NCBI GenBank assembly: GCA_947630115.1
Contig: CANRGG010000010.1
Span: forward strand, 1-55,731
Length of the DNA stretch: 55,731 bases
Direction: 5' to 3'
Origin: an uncultured Clostridia bacterium
GTDB lineage: Bacteria > Bacillota > Clostridia > Christensenellales > Borkfalkiaceae
In this document: positions 36,269-43,266 of the stretch, piece after piece
How the letters are laid out: the number at the start of each line of letters is the position of its first letter
Position numbering within the stretch: position 1 is the first letter of the stretch
Notes under the pieces: generated by a model
The model's input: only the letters and a program-made list of their open reading frames with translations
Databases searched by the model: none
What the model was told of the DNA's origin: nothing
Made by a program: the position numbers and the translations under genes

Positions 36269-36526
36269 ATGGAAAGAAGGGTGGCGCTCATCGGGATCAT
36301 CGTCGAAAACGCCAATTCGGTCGAGCCGCTCAACAAGATCCTGCACGAGTACGGCGCATACATCATCGGAAGGATGGGGATCCCGTACAGGGAGAAAAAG
36401 ATCAGCGTCATCAGCATTGCGATCGACGCGCCGCAGGACGTCATTTCCACCCTGGCGGGCAAAATCGGAAATCTTGACGGGATCAGCGCCAAAACGGCGT
36501 ATTCCAACGTGATTTCATCGGATTGA
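36269..36526 (+). CDS. TM1266-type iron-only hydrogenase system regulator
   Basis: This 85-residue protein matches the small ACT/NikR-C-like family named putative iron-only hydrogenase system regulator (TM1266 family). Family features are the ALIGIIVENANSVEPLNKIL opening and the HEYGAYIIGRMGIPYREK segment. It usually lies near hydE, hydF or hydG. GGAGG lies 8 bases before the ATG. It has no visible hydrogenase-maturation neighbour; the only related gene in the window is the [FeFe]-hydrogenase about 18 kb upstream. Confidence 0.85.
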   Translation: MERRVALIGIIVENANSVEPLNKILHEYGAYIIGRMGIPYREKKISVISIAIDAPQDVISTLAGKIGNLDGISAKTAYSNVISSD

Positions 36527-36545
36527 ACCGGAAATTCCCGAATTT

Positions 36546-36998
36546 TTACGGCTTCTTTTGGGGTCCAATCTCAAAGGCGCCGTATTTTTCGGCAAGAAGG
36601 GTCATTTGATCGGCCAACTCATTTGTCTGAAAGGCATAATACGTTTCGCCATCGGGAATAAAACGGTGACCGAGCGTATAAGTTTTTTCGCCCTGATAAA
36701 CGGTGAGAAAGGTATTTCCCATCGGCGGAATTTCGTTCTCTTTCCCGCCGTAAGAAAGAGAAGTATTGAAAATGATCCGCATTATTTCGGCAATTTCTTC
36801 TTCATCGGTAATTGTAAAGGAATAACCGTCCTGAGTTCCATTATCGAAGTCCACTTCGATCTTATCCGCCCAGTCTTGCATGTCGGAAAAGCGCTCGATC
36901 TCCCTGATGGAAGAAAGGTCTTTCGAGCAGCCCGCAAACGAAAGCAAAAGGGTGCAGCCGAGGGCGACGGAAATAGCGGCGAACAAAAATTTTTTCAT
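36546..36998 (-). CDS. Predicted lipoprotein of unknown function
   Basis: The 150-residue protein has a lipoprotein signal (MKKFLFAAISVALGCTLLLS, lipobox SFAGC with Cys near residue 24) and a small acidic extracellular domain (IEVDFDNGTQDGYSFTIT). No family recognised. AAGGAGATTTT immediately precedes ATG 36998; the upstream frame to 37043 is unlikely to be used. Convergent with the TM1266-type gene. Confidence 0.75.
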   Translation of the reverse strand: MKKFLFAAISVALGCTLLLSFAGCSKDLSSIREIERFSDMQDWADKIEVDFDNGTQDGYSFTITDEEEIAEIMRIIFNTSLSYGGKENEIPPMGNTFLTVYQGEKTYTLGHRFIPDGETYYAFQTNELADQMTLLAEKYGAFEIGPQKKP

Positions 36999-37052
36999 AA
37001 AATCTCCTTCGATAGGGCACGGACGCAGCCGGAAAATCTCCAATAGGCGTCT

Positions 37053-37358
37053 TTATATATTTGATTTTTGCAGTTCTTGTAATATTTGCCGCACAGATTC
37101 TAAATTTTCATATTGGACATACAACAAATAACTTTCCGACGGCAGGGCGAATTTCGCACGGACACCCGTGCCATACGGCATGAGCACGCAGGCGATTTTT
37201 TCGTTATCCAGGAAAAATTTCAGGTGATCGCCGAGAGCTCTGTCCACACGCGCGACGAAACAAAAATCATCGTCGTGGACGGCTCTGAGTTTCTTTCGCC
37301 CGCATTTCGGACATCTTTCGTCTTGGCAAGCTAGGTTGCAATTTTCGCAAAAATTCAT
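37053..37358 (-). CDS. Small zinc-ribbon protein with DUF2007-like domain
   Basis: This 101-residue protein begins MNFCENCNLACQDERCPKCG, a two-CxxC zinc ribbon, followed by a segment of about 60 residues (VARVDRALGDHLKFFLDNEKIACVLM) that resembles the putative signal-transducing DUF2007 fold. Function unknown. GGAGG lies about 9 bases before ATG 37358. It is probably co-transcribed with the lipoprotein gene downstream on the same strand. Confidence 0.7.
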   Translation of the reverse strand: MNFCENCNLACQDERCPKCGRKKLRAVHDDDFCFVARVDRALGDHLKFFLDNEKIACVLMPYGTGVRAKFALPSESYLLYVQYENLESVRQILQELQKSNI

Positions 37359-37382
37359 GACACATTTCCTCCAAATTCCCAT

Positions 37383-37650
37383 TTATTGACTTGATTATAA
37401 CATAAAAACAAGAGAAAGGCAAGGCATTCGAAAAAACTGAACGCTTTCGCATGGCGGATATTGGTTTTTGGGTTGGATTTTGTCGCAGAGGGGGGATTGG
37501 GTCATGCCGCTTGGGCGCGGCGCACGATCGATAAGTTGCCGGGCAATTCAGTTCGCGGCAAGAAATTTTATTCTTATGCTATTCGCCCGCAAACCGTTCG
37601 CTCCCGCACACGCCTCCACCCTCAAATCCCCATCTTGCGCCAAAATATGA
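37383..37650. other. Non-coding stretch left of the prophage
   Basis: I see no gene. Open frames here have no ribosome binding sites and atypical composition. The sequence before 37440 is AT-rich and may hold the promoter of the leftward zinc-ribbon gene; the rest contains GC-rich short inverted repeats (GCCGC/GCGGC near 37508-37523). Confidence 0.5.
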
Positions 37651-37654
37651 AATA

Positions 37655-37682
37655 AAGACAGGCAAAAACCTGTCTTAATTTC
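37655..37682 (-). terminator. Former terminator of tRNA-Ser, now separated by the prophage
   Basis: AAGACAGG (37655-37662) pairs with CCTGTCTT (37669-37676); on the minus strand the hairpin is followed by a T-rich run. It lies directly beyond the left attachment repeat, where the end of the tRNA transcript would have been before integration. Confidence 0.65.
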
Positions 37683-37683
37683 A

Positions 37684-37742
37684 TGGCGCAGAGACGGGGA
37701 TTTGAACCCCGGGTAGGCTTTTGACCTACACACGATTTCCAA
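37684..37742. repeat. Left attachment site (59-bp tRNA-Ser 3' fragment)
   Basis: Identical over 59 bp to 44128-44186, beginning exactly at the CCA end of tRNA-Ser and reaching through the T arm and variable arm to the anticodon stem. It is the host's original 3' end displaced by integration. Confidence 0.93.
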
Positions 37743-37761
37743 GCGACTCAAAGGTTGGGGT

Positions 37762-37784
37762 ATGGGGTGAAACACCCCATTTTT
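37762..37784 (+). terminator. Terminator near the left prophage end
   Basis: ATGGGGTG (37762-37769) pairs with CACCCCAT (37773-37780), loop AAA, then TTTT. In the circular phage form it would end rightward transcripts that pass through the att site. Confidence 0.65.
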
Positions 37785-37866
37785 GGTTTGCGCCCCGCGC
37801 CCAAGTTGACAGAACGTCCGAGTGATAGGTCGGTCGGCTTTGATCCAGCGCATAGTAAGTTCCCGT

Positions 37867-38394
37867 TTAGTGGCTTTGTTGCGTGGATTTAAGCGCTTCT
37901 TGTATTCTTTTCGCGATATACTCGCGATTGATTCCATAGTTTGTCCAAAATCTGATCAAAGGAAGGTTCGCGGCACTGCAAATTTCTTTCACTTTATAAT
38001 CCCTCGCTTGACGGCTTTTGTCCGTAGCATGGGTTTCGTCATTGATTTCGATTAAAACAAGCGGTCTGAAATCCAAGTTAAAAATACAAAAGTCAATGTT
38101 CCGATAAAGTTCGTTTTGAAAATGCTCCTCGCTGATCTTGCTGATAATTGTCGCAAGATTTACCTGCGGTTGCAGTATGTATTCTGGCGGAAGGGCTGCT
38201 TTAATTGCTACATAGAATTCCTTTTCCATTTTTGTCATCAGAGAGGATTTCGCCTTATATTCCCGAACTTTTGTGGCGTTCGGTTGCTCAATCGGCTTCG
38301 GCTCGGCTGGCTTTGGCTCGATCCGCTTCGGTGCGATCTGCTCTGGCGTAATAGATCTTATATCCTGCTCAAAAAGACAGTCACATAGTCCCAT
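37867..38394 (-). CDS. DUF2726-like nuclease-fold protein of the prophage
   Basis: This 175-residue protein has a Pro/Lys/Glu-rich N-terminal tether with the repeated EPKP word (residues 20-40), then a DUF2726-like domain. The segment YRNIDFCIFNL...LVLIEINDETHA has the D-x(n)-ExN/K beta-hairpin layout of PD-(D/E)XK nucleases, and it ends KVKEICSAANLPLIRFW like Vsr-type and DUF2726 proteins. It is the second gene of a leftward operon with the repressor (15 bp gap; TAGGAG before the start). It is not a standard inovirus gene, so it may be cargo, for example for superinfection exclusion, but I have no direct evidence of that. Confidence 0.72.
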   Translation of the reverse strand: MGLCDCLFEQDIRSITPEQIAPKRIEPKPAEPKPIEQPNATKVREYKAKSSLMTKMEKEFYVAIKAALPPEYILQPQVNLATIISKISEEHFQNELYRNIDFCIFNLDFRPLVLIEINDETHATDKSRQARDYKVKEICSAANLPLIRFWTNYGINREYIAKRIQEALKSTQQSH

Positions 38395-38409
38395 TGTAGA
38401 TTCTCCTAA

Positions 38410-38691
38410 TTAAAATTTCAAATTTCCAGAGTTGTAAATTTGATTGAAACTGTTTGAGATTTGCGCTTTATTTTTTGTTTCTTCATCTATTCCAAGAATG
38501 TAGTTGGCGTCGATATCTAACACTTTGCATAAGTTGGCAAGGGTATCTAATGCTGGCAATTTCCTTCCGTGAATATAACTGCAAATTTGAGTCGGCTTTA
38601 TGGACAGCTTTTTCGCTATTTCGGTTTGTGTTAATCCGCTTTGTTTAATTGATTCTGCGATTCTTTTTTGGATAATTTCTATTGTAATCAT
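38410..38691 (-). CDS. XRE family repressor of the prophage
   Basis: This 93-residue protein has an N-terminal Cro/CI-type helix-turn-helix (about residues 8-62: SGLTQTEIAKKLSIKPTQIC, YIHGRKLPALDTLANLC, ILGIDEETK) and a short tail. It is transcribed away from the structural operon, across a region holding three near-identical palindromes of the GACC-N5-GGTC type, which are its likely operators. By analogy with lysogeny repressors it should keep the phage genes off and control its own level. GAGG lies 5 bases before the ATG. Confidence 0.88.
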   Translation of the reverse strand: MITIEIIQKRIAESIKQSGLTQTEIAKKLSIKPTQICSYIHGRKLPALDTLANLCKVLDIDANYILGIDEETKNKAQISNSFNQIYNSGNLKF

Positions 38692-38706
38692 AATTTCCTC
38701 AAAATT

Positions 38707-38782
38707 ATTTTACCCAATAGGTCTTTTTTTGTTTGACAAATGACCCAATAGGTCATATAATATTATTGACCTGATGGGTCAA
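38707..38782. promoter_or_regulatory. Prophage switch region: three operators and divergent promoters
   Basis: O1 is ACCCAATAGGT (38712-38722), O2 is TGACCCAATAGGTCA (38741-38755) and O3 is TTGACCTGATGGGTCAA (38766-38782). The rightward promoter TTGACA (38733-38738)/TATAAT (38756-38761) has a 17-bp spacer that O2 nearly fills; O3 covers the region just past the start point. O1 overlaps TAAAAT (38712-38707, minus strand), a likely -10 box of the repressor gene. Confidence 0.85.
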
Positions 38783-38804
38783 TTTGAAAAGGAGGTATTT
38801 TGAG

Positions 38805-38990
38805 ATGAAAGATGTTTTGTTTCCCGTGAAGATGGAAGAGCGTACCTTTGAGGACGCGCAATCTGGTAGGGCAGTTCCGTACCAAGCGTTTCTGCTGAAA
38901 CTTCCTTCTGGCATTTGGATCAGGATCAAGACGGTGGATTCCACCGCAAAAGAGCTGCTCGTCGCTGCTCTGAAAGAAATGAGTCTGTAA
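38805..38990 (+). CDS. Small phage protein, possible ssDNA-binding or early protein
   Basis: First gene of the rightward operon: 61 residues, mixed beta/alpha composition (LFPVKMEERTFEDAQSGRAV, then IWIRIKTVDS). I do not recognise a family. Its position, size and soluble nature match the ssDNA-binding or regulatory small proteins of inoviruses, but this rests on position only. AAGGAGGT lies 8 bases before ATG 38805. Confidence 0.65.
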   Translation: MKDVLFPVKMEERTFEDAQSGRAVPYQAFLLKLPSGIWIRIKTVDSTAKELLVAALKEMSL

Positions 38991-39010
38991 CAGGAAAAAG
39001 GAGTTATCGT

Positions 39011-39271
39011 ATGCTTTGGTCATTGCTTCTTGTTTTTGTGTTCTTCGTGGTAACGTTGATCTTAAACAAGATTTTTGAACGGAGGGCTTCTACTATGAAG
39101 TATGAAACATTCATTCAGCGCTGCAAAGAGCTGATTGATAAGGGTGATTTTTCAAAGCTGAAAACTTTTATGATGAATCACCCGAAACAGCTTTTCACCC
39201 ATTGGGCGGAATTGACTGCTACACTGTCCGACTATGCGCGCGAGAAGGACGGTGCGGCTTTCAGTAAATAA
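39011..39271 (+). CDS. Small phage membrane protein with a second internal start
   Basis: The 86-residue product starts with a membrane segment (WSLLLVFVFFVVTLILNKIF, residues 3-22) followed by a helical soluble part (YETFIQRCKELIDKGDFSKL). AAAAAGGAG lies 7 bases before ATG 39011. A second in-frame ATG at 39095, with GGAGGG 8 bases upstream, would give a 58-residue soluble form. Nested in-frame products are a known trait of filamentous phages (gene X in II, XI in I). Function unknown. Confidence 0.65.
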   Translation: MLWSLLLVFVFFVVTLILNKIFERRASTMKYETFIQRCKELIDKGDFSKLKTFMMNHPKQLFTHWAELTATLSDYAREKDGAAFSK

Positions 39272-39288
39272 TTTTAGGAGGTAATTTT

Positions 39289-39492
39289 TTGTCGGTTATT
39301 TCTTCGGTCACAGGTGTTTTTGAGGATATCGGCGAATGGATTGCTCAATTTCTTCCGAAGTTGATTCCAATTTTCTATAATGCCGAATCCGGTCTTACGT
39401 TCTTCGGAACTCTTGCGGTCGCTGGGCTTGCAATCTCCGTTTTCTTCCTCATCATGGGGCTTGTACAGAGATTCCTGCACTTTGCTGGATGA
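39289..39492 (+). CDS. Small phage membrane protein, coat candidate 1
   Basis: 67 residues with an amphipathic N-terminal half (VFEDIGEWIAQFLPKLIPIF) and one long hydrophobic segment (FFGTLAVAGLAISVFFLIMG), ending basic (QRFLHFAG). This shape (amphipathic helix, membrane segment, positive tail) is that of filamentous-phage coat or minor coat proteins, without a cleavable signal. The start is TTG 39289 with AGGAGGT 7 bases upstream. Just after it lies a GC-rich stretch of about 60 bp before the next small gene. Confidence 0.7.
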   Translation: MSVISSVTGVFEDIGEWIAQFLPKLIPIFYNAESGLTFFGTLAVAGLAISVFFLIMGLVQRFLHFAG

Positions 39493-39554
39493 GTTCCCGC
39501 CGAGGGGGGTGGAGGTTTCGCCTCCGCTCCCCTGAAATTTTTCGGAGGTAAAGG

Positions 39555-39734
39555 ATGTTACAGTCTGTATATCAATCGCTCTATGAGCTTCTATCCAACT
39601 CGATCTTCGGCGGAGATCCGTCCGCTGCCACATACGGGGTTTTCTTTTGTGAAGGGATCTCGATCGTCGCCTGTGCCTTCTTGGTCGCCGTTCCGTTCCT
39701 TATCGTATGGCGGATCTTGCGTAAATTTTTGTGA
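39555..39734 (+). CDS. Small phage membrane protein, coat candidate 2
   Basis: A 59-residue open frame starting MLQSVYQSLYELLSNSIFGG, with one membrane segment (ISIVACAFLVAVPFLIVW) and a basic end (RILRKFL). GGAGGT lies 5 bases before ATG 39555, the gene is tightly packed between its neighbours, and the next gene begins 8 bp after its stop. The short N-terminal helix, single membrane helix and basic C terminus are the layout of major coat protein pVIII after signal cleavage. Confidence 0.7.
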   Translation: MLQSVYQSLYELLSNSIFGGDPSAATYGVFFCEGISIVACAFLVAVPFLIVWRILRKFL

Positions 39735-39742
39735 GGTGTCGT

Positions 39743-40525
39743 ATGAAGTGGGTCTTATTGGTTCTTTTCGTAATTCTGCTGATCGTTTTCATCGTCTCGA
39801 AAATCAACCGTCGCAGGTTCGTTTCCCTGTTCAATCACGGAAACGTGCTTGTAAGCGGCATGAAGGGCAGAGGTAAGGACTTCGCGTTCTGCGTCGTCGT
39901 CAACTCCCGCAAACGGAACTATGTGTCCAACGTGCAGTATTCCGATCCGCGCAAGCGTTACCAGCGGTTCGACTTCGATACCAAGGTTTGGGAGCTTGCA
40001 GGCAATACTTACGACGACATGGTGTCGGGCAAGGTCAAGCCCTACGTCTATCCGTATCCCGACAACGTGGACTATTACATATCGGATGCTGCGTTGTATT
40101 TCCCCGCTACCTACCACGGCGAGCTCGCCAAAAAGTATAAGTCCGCTCCGCTGTTTCAGGCGCTGTCCCGTCAGCTGGGGGACTGCGCCGTGCATTGCAA
40201 TACGCAGGTGCAGACGCAGCTCTGGGACAAGATCCGCTTGCAGTCGGATACCTACGTCGTGATGAAGGGCTGCACGAGGATCTTCCGTTCCAAGATCTTC
40301 TATCTTCGGGCTTATTCTTACTCCCTCTGTGAGAGTGCGGAAAAGCAAATCGAGCTGCCGAAGTTCTCGCACGGGAAACGCGGTACGGAGCAGCGTATGC
40401 AGTTTGAGATCGCCCACGGCAAGATCAAGCGTTACGGTTTTTTTGTTCGGCTTCCGTATCAGTACGATAGCCGACGGTTTAAGAGAATATTGGAAAACGG
40501 GTGTGTCGATTATGAAGCAGTCTAA
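39743..40525 (+). CDS. Zot-like inovirus morphogenesis ATPase
   Basis: This 260-residue protein corresponds to pI/Zot of filamentous phages, the inner-membrane ATPase that drives virion assembly and extrusion. It has an N-terminal membrane helix (VLLVLFVILLIVFIVSKI), then a P-loop GMKGRGKD (about residues 39-46). The Zot segment around residue 110-150 (YYISDAALYFPA, ALSRQLGDCAVHCNTQ) resembles the Walker B and sensor region of the family. In contrast to Gram-negative Zot proteins, the membrane segment precedes the ATPase and there is no C-terminal periplasmic domain; that fits export through a single membrane. Start ATG 39743 follows GTGAGGTG. Confidence 0.85.
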   Translation: MKWVLLVLFVILLIVFIVSKINRRRFVSLFNHGNVLVSGMKGRGKDFAFCVVVNSRKRNYVSNVQYSDPRKRYQRFDFDTKVWELAGNTYDDMVSGKVKPYVYPYPDNVDYYISDAALYFPATYHGELAKKYKSAPLFQALSRQLGDCAVHCNTQVQTQLWDKIRLQSDTYVVMKGCTRIFRSKIFYLRAYSYSLCESAEKQIELPKFSHGKRGTEQRMQFEIAHGKIKRYGFFVRLPYQYDSRRFKRILENGCVDYEAV

Positions 40526-41396
40526 ATTTCGCAGAATTTTAGGATTCCTCGGTGTGTTGCTCCTTGCAGGGGTTCTTTTATTTTCTGTTCTATTCCCGTT
40601 CTTGTTCAGTAAAAAACGTCTGACTGTCTCTGCCGCAGAAAGCGGTGTGCTCCTTACGCACGGTTATGTTCCCTGTCTGCTTTCTCTCAAAAAAGATATT
40701 TTTCCGATTACCTTTTCTTGTGTTTCCGATTCTGGCTTTTCTGTTACGAATGCGGGTGCTGCTGTTTGCTATGTTTCTCTATTTTCCGATTCTGCTCTTT
40801 CTTCTCCTATTTATGCTTGCTTTGAACAGCCGCAAAATTTTTCTTCTTCCGTTAAAAATTATTCTATCGGTCGTCAGTTCCTTTCTTGGTTCGGCGGCAC
40901 AGTCGGTGAGGGGTCTTCCGTTTCTCCTGTTACCTGGAATGCTTCTTATTCTATTCAGACAGGCGCGGCTGGCACTTCTGACATTCCTGTCGAGCCGCCT
41001 ACCTATGAGGGCGGATATGAAGGCGTTATTCAAGGTGGTGATCACCCTGGTGCTGCTTTGATCTGGTCGTCTACTGACGTTTATATTTCTCCTAATGCCT
41101 CCACCTTTCTGAATACGCTTTTTGACACTTCTTATGCCGCTCCTGGTTCTACTGGTGGCGGTAGTGGCGGTGCTTCTGATGAGCAGCTTCAAGCAAAGTA
41201 TGATGAAGGCTATGCTGCTGGATATAACATGGGTCAATCTGAACAGCTCGTCAATCCGCTTTCGTACTTCATTGCGCCCGTTCAGACGTTTTTGGATACC
41301 AAGCTCTTTGGTGTCGTTTCGATCGGTACGGTTTTGAATGTCGCTCTTTTTGTCTCTATCGCGCTGATCTTCATCAAGATGTTCGCAGGGGGTTAA
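40512..41396 (+). CDS. pIII-like minor coat/attachment protein
   Basis: The 294-residue protein has a signal or membrane segment (ILGFLGVLLLAGVLLFSVLF), a Ser/Thr-rich beta-type exposed domain (about residues 40-205), a glycine-rich linker (STGGGSGGASDEQ), a YDEGYAAGYNMGQSEQ repeat motif found in many Gram-positive phage proteins, and a C-terminal membrane anchor (VLNVALFVSIALIFIKMFAGG). Exposed domains, glycine linker and C-terminal anchor match the architecture of pIII, the receptor-binding tip protein. It overlaps the zot stop by 14 bp. Its codons are conspicuously rich in T-ending forms. Confidence 0.75.
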   Translation: MKQSKFRRILGFLGVLLLAGVLLFSVLFPFLFSKKRLTVSAAESGVLLTHGYVPCLLSLKKDIFPITFSCVSDSGFSVTNAGAAVCYVSLFSDSALSSPIYACFEQPQNFSSSVKNYSIGRQFLSWFGGTVGEGSSVSPVTWNASYSIQTGAAGTSDIPVEPPTYEGGYEGVIQGGDHPGAALIWSSTDVYISPNASTFLNTLFDTSYAAPGSTGGGSGGASDEQLQAKYDEGYAAGYNMGQSEQLVNPLSYFIAPVQTFLDTKLFGVVSIGTVLNVALFVSIALIFIKMFAGG

Positions 41397-41399
41397 ATT

Positions 41400-42014
41400 A
41401 TGATCGATTATGTGCCTATGGAGATCGTCGCTTATGCCGATGAGCCTGACTATTCTTCGCTGCCTTTTACCGAAGAGGAACTCTTTCCTTCTGAGCTCAC
41501 TCTGAAAAACTATCGGCTCGGGCAGTTTCATACGACGATCAATGGCTATGAGGTGACTTACCTCGTTCGTCATGGCGGTTATGCTGTCCGCTCTGACGCT
41601 CCCATCCTTCAAACTCAACCGCAGATCCTTGGACAGGACGTAACATGTCTTTTGCTTTATTCTTATACGGGCGTTGTCCTCGGCGAAACTTCGGGTTTTT
41701 ATGCCTATTACGGCTCTACCAACTTGGATTACTCTTCCAACGCTGTTTCCGCCTCGGGCTGCCCTATGTATAAGCTCACGCCTGCCGATTATCTTACCGA
41801 AGGTGGTTCGGAAAATCCGCTTCCCGACTATGACATATCCGGTCGAGGAGTTGAGTGGCTCTATGGTCTCGGTGAGTTCCTTGCTGCCCACTCTGAGGAG
41901 TTCTCCGACCTGCTTTCTATAAAGATCGGTGATTTTAATCTCATTGGCTTCTTCATCGGTGCTGGCTTTGCTGTTTATATGGGTTGGTGCATTGTGAAGT
42001 GGATCATCATCTGA
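41400..42014 (+). CDS. Phage protein with C-terminal membrane anchor, probable minor virion protein
   Basis: 204 residues with no signal peptide. A polar Tyr/Ser-rich body (residues 1-165) contains YEVTYLVRHGGYAVRSD. A membrane segment near the end (FNLIGFFIGAGFAVYMGWCI) is followed by KWIII. No family recognised. It follows the pIII-like gene by 3 bp and precedes the non-coding region, the place of small tip proteins in inovirus maps. Confidence 0.65.
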   Translation: MIDYVPMEIVAYADEPDYSSLPFTEEELFPSELTLKNYRLGQFHTTINGYEVTYLVRHGGYAVRSDAPILQTQPQILGQDVTCLLLYSYTGVVLGETSGFYAYYGSTNLDYSSNAVSASGCPMYKLTPADYLTEGGSENPLPDYDISGRGVEWLYGLGEFLAAHSEEFSDLLSIKIGDFNLIGFFIGAGFAVYMGWCIVKWIII

Positions 42015-42018
42015 TTGC

Positions 42019-42108
42019 TTCGGCGAGCACCCGAAAGGGGGGTCCCGCGTGCGGGATCTCCGCGGGTGCGGTGTCGCGGCGGGGCGCAAGCCCCGCAAGG
42101 TCGCGACC
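42019..42108. promoter_or_regulatory. Phage intergenic region with two GC-rich hairpins (candidate origin/packaging signal)
   Basis: Hairpin 1 is GCACCCG (42027-42033) with CGGGTGC (42063-42069), with inner TCCCG (42043-42047) and CGGGA (42052-42056). Hairpin 2 is GTCGCG (42073-42078) with CGCGAC (42102-42107), with inner GCGGGGC (42079-42085) and GCCCCGC (42090-42096) closing a GCAA loop. Such structures sit in the intergenic region of filamentous phages, next to the Rep gene, and serve as nick site and packaging signal. Confidence 0.65.
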
Positions 42109-42153
42109 TTGATATTATAGAAACATTCGTACACAAAACAGTGAGGTTTTCTT

Positions 42154-43266
42154 ATGGATGTGAAATCGATTCAAATCGAGAAAGAGCATTTCTCCGAGTT
42201 GCGGGATAAAACTTCGCATAATTCAGAGGTCGCTGCGTTGTATGATAAACTTCTTCAAGAGACAGGAGATACAGCTTTTTTTAATCGCGCTGCTTCGATC
42301 CGTGTATGTTCTCAGTGGTGGGATACGCTGTACTTCCGCATCCAACAGGTGAAGGATATCCAAAGAGTCAATTTGTGTAAGGACAAGTTTTGCCGTAACT
42401 GTCAGAGTATGCTTGCGATCAAGAGACAGGCGAAATTCTCTCCGATTCTGGACGGGCTTCAACCGAGATACGAAATCTGCCATGTCGTATTCACTGTGCC
42501 CAACGTCTTTGGCGACGAGCTCCTGCCGACTTTGGACAAGATGTATAAGAATTTCAAGCATTTGACTCGTTTCCTGTCTGGCAATGCTCATATCCGCGGG
42601 ATCGATTTTCTTCCGTACGGATATGCAGGCGGGCTCAGAGCATTGGAAGTTACGCAGAACCTTTACGACAAAAGGTTTCACCCGCACTTCCACGTCATGC
42701 TGCTTCTGAAAAAAGGCATTGATTTTGAGCGCAAGTTTATAAATTCATTTAGCTTCGACGAATGGGTGCTCGTCAGAAAATTTTCGGAGTTTGAGATCCT
42801 GCTGCAAAAGATATGGTATCTTCTGATGAACGGCATACCCGTGACGAAAGAGAAGATCATTCAGTTGAAGGAAGGGTATTCGGTGACCTTGGATAAGGCA
42901 GCGAAAGGAGAATACCATGAAGTTTTCAAGTATGCCTGCAAGGGAGCTTTTAAGGAGGACGGAAGTCTTTTGGATGAGGAGACGTTCCCAATGCTGTTTT
43001 TTGCGCTGCATAGCCGTCGGATGATCCAAGGCTATGGTGTGCTGCATAACTACAAAGATGATTCTTTGGAGATCTTGGAAGAAGATCTGACTCAAAATTA
43101 TGATTCGATCGTTGCGAAGCTCAAAGCCTTTGAAGAGCCGATCTTTCATATAGAGAGCTTGGAAGAGATCCTTGGAGATAAAACTTGCTCGTACATATCC
43201 AAAAGCAATTTGAAGCGATTGATGATAGAACGTAAACGTCAGGAAGGAGAGGGTGTGAAAGGATGA
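42154..43266 (+). CDS. Rolling-circle replication initiator (Rep_1-type HUH endonuclease)
   Basis: The 370-residue protein has the conserved Cys-rich motif 1 (CKDKFCRNCQ, about residues 75-84), the HUH metal site HPHFHVML (about 177-184) and a motif with the catalytic Tyr (EVFKYACK, about 256-263). This order is that of Rep_1 (pC194/pUB110-type) initiators, which nick the plus origin and attach covalently to the 5' end. Many inoviruses of Gram-positive hosts use plasmid-type Rep proteins. The start follows GTGAGG by about 8 bases. It overlaps the integrase gene by four bases. Confidence 0.9.
   Translation: MDVKSIQIEKEHFSELRDKTSHNSEVAALYDKLLQETGDTAFFNRAASIRVCSQWWDTLYFRIQQVKDIQRVNLCKDKFCRNCQSMLAIKRQAKFSPILDGLQPRYEICHVVFTVPNVFGDELLPTLDKMYKNFKHLTRFLSGNAHIRGIDFLPYGYAGGLRALEVTQNLYDKRFHPHFHVMLLLKKGIDFERKFINSFSFDEWVLVRKFSEFEILLQKIWYLLMNGIPVTKEKIIQLKEGYSVTLDKAAKGEYHEVFKYACKGAFKEDGSLLDEETFPMLFFALHSRRMIQGYGVLHNYKDDSLEILEEDLTQNYDSIVAKLKAFEEPIFHIESLEEILGDKTCSYISKSNLKRLMIERKRQEGEGVKG

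Noticed and set aside
37461-37655. 64-codon frame left of the prophage
   Set aside because: No ribosome binding site, and the composition resembles non-coding DNA with tRNA-terminator sequence at its end.
37548-37937. Open frame across the left att site (contains LEIVCRSKAYPG)
   Set aside because: Its central part is a translation of the tRNA-Ser fragment; the same peptide appears at the right att site.
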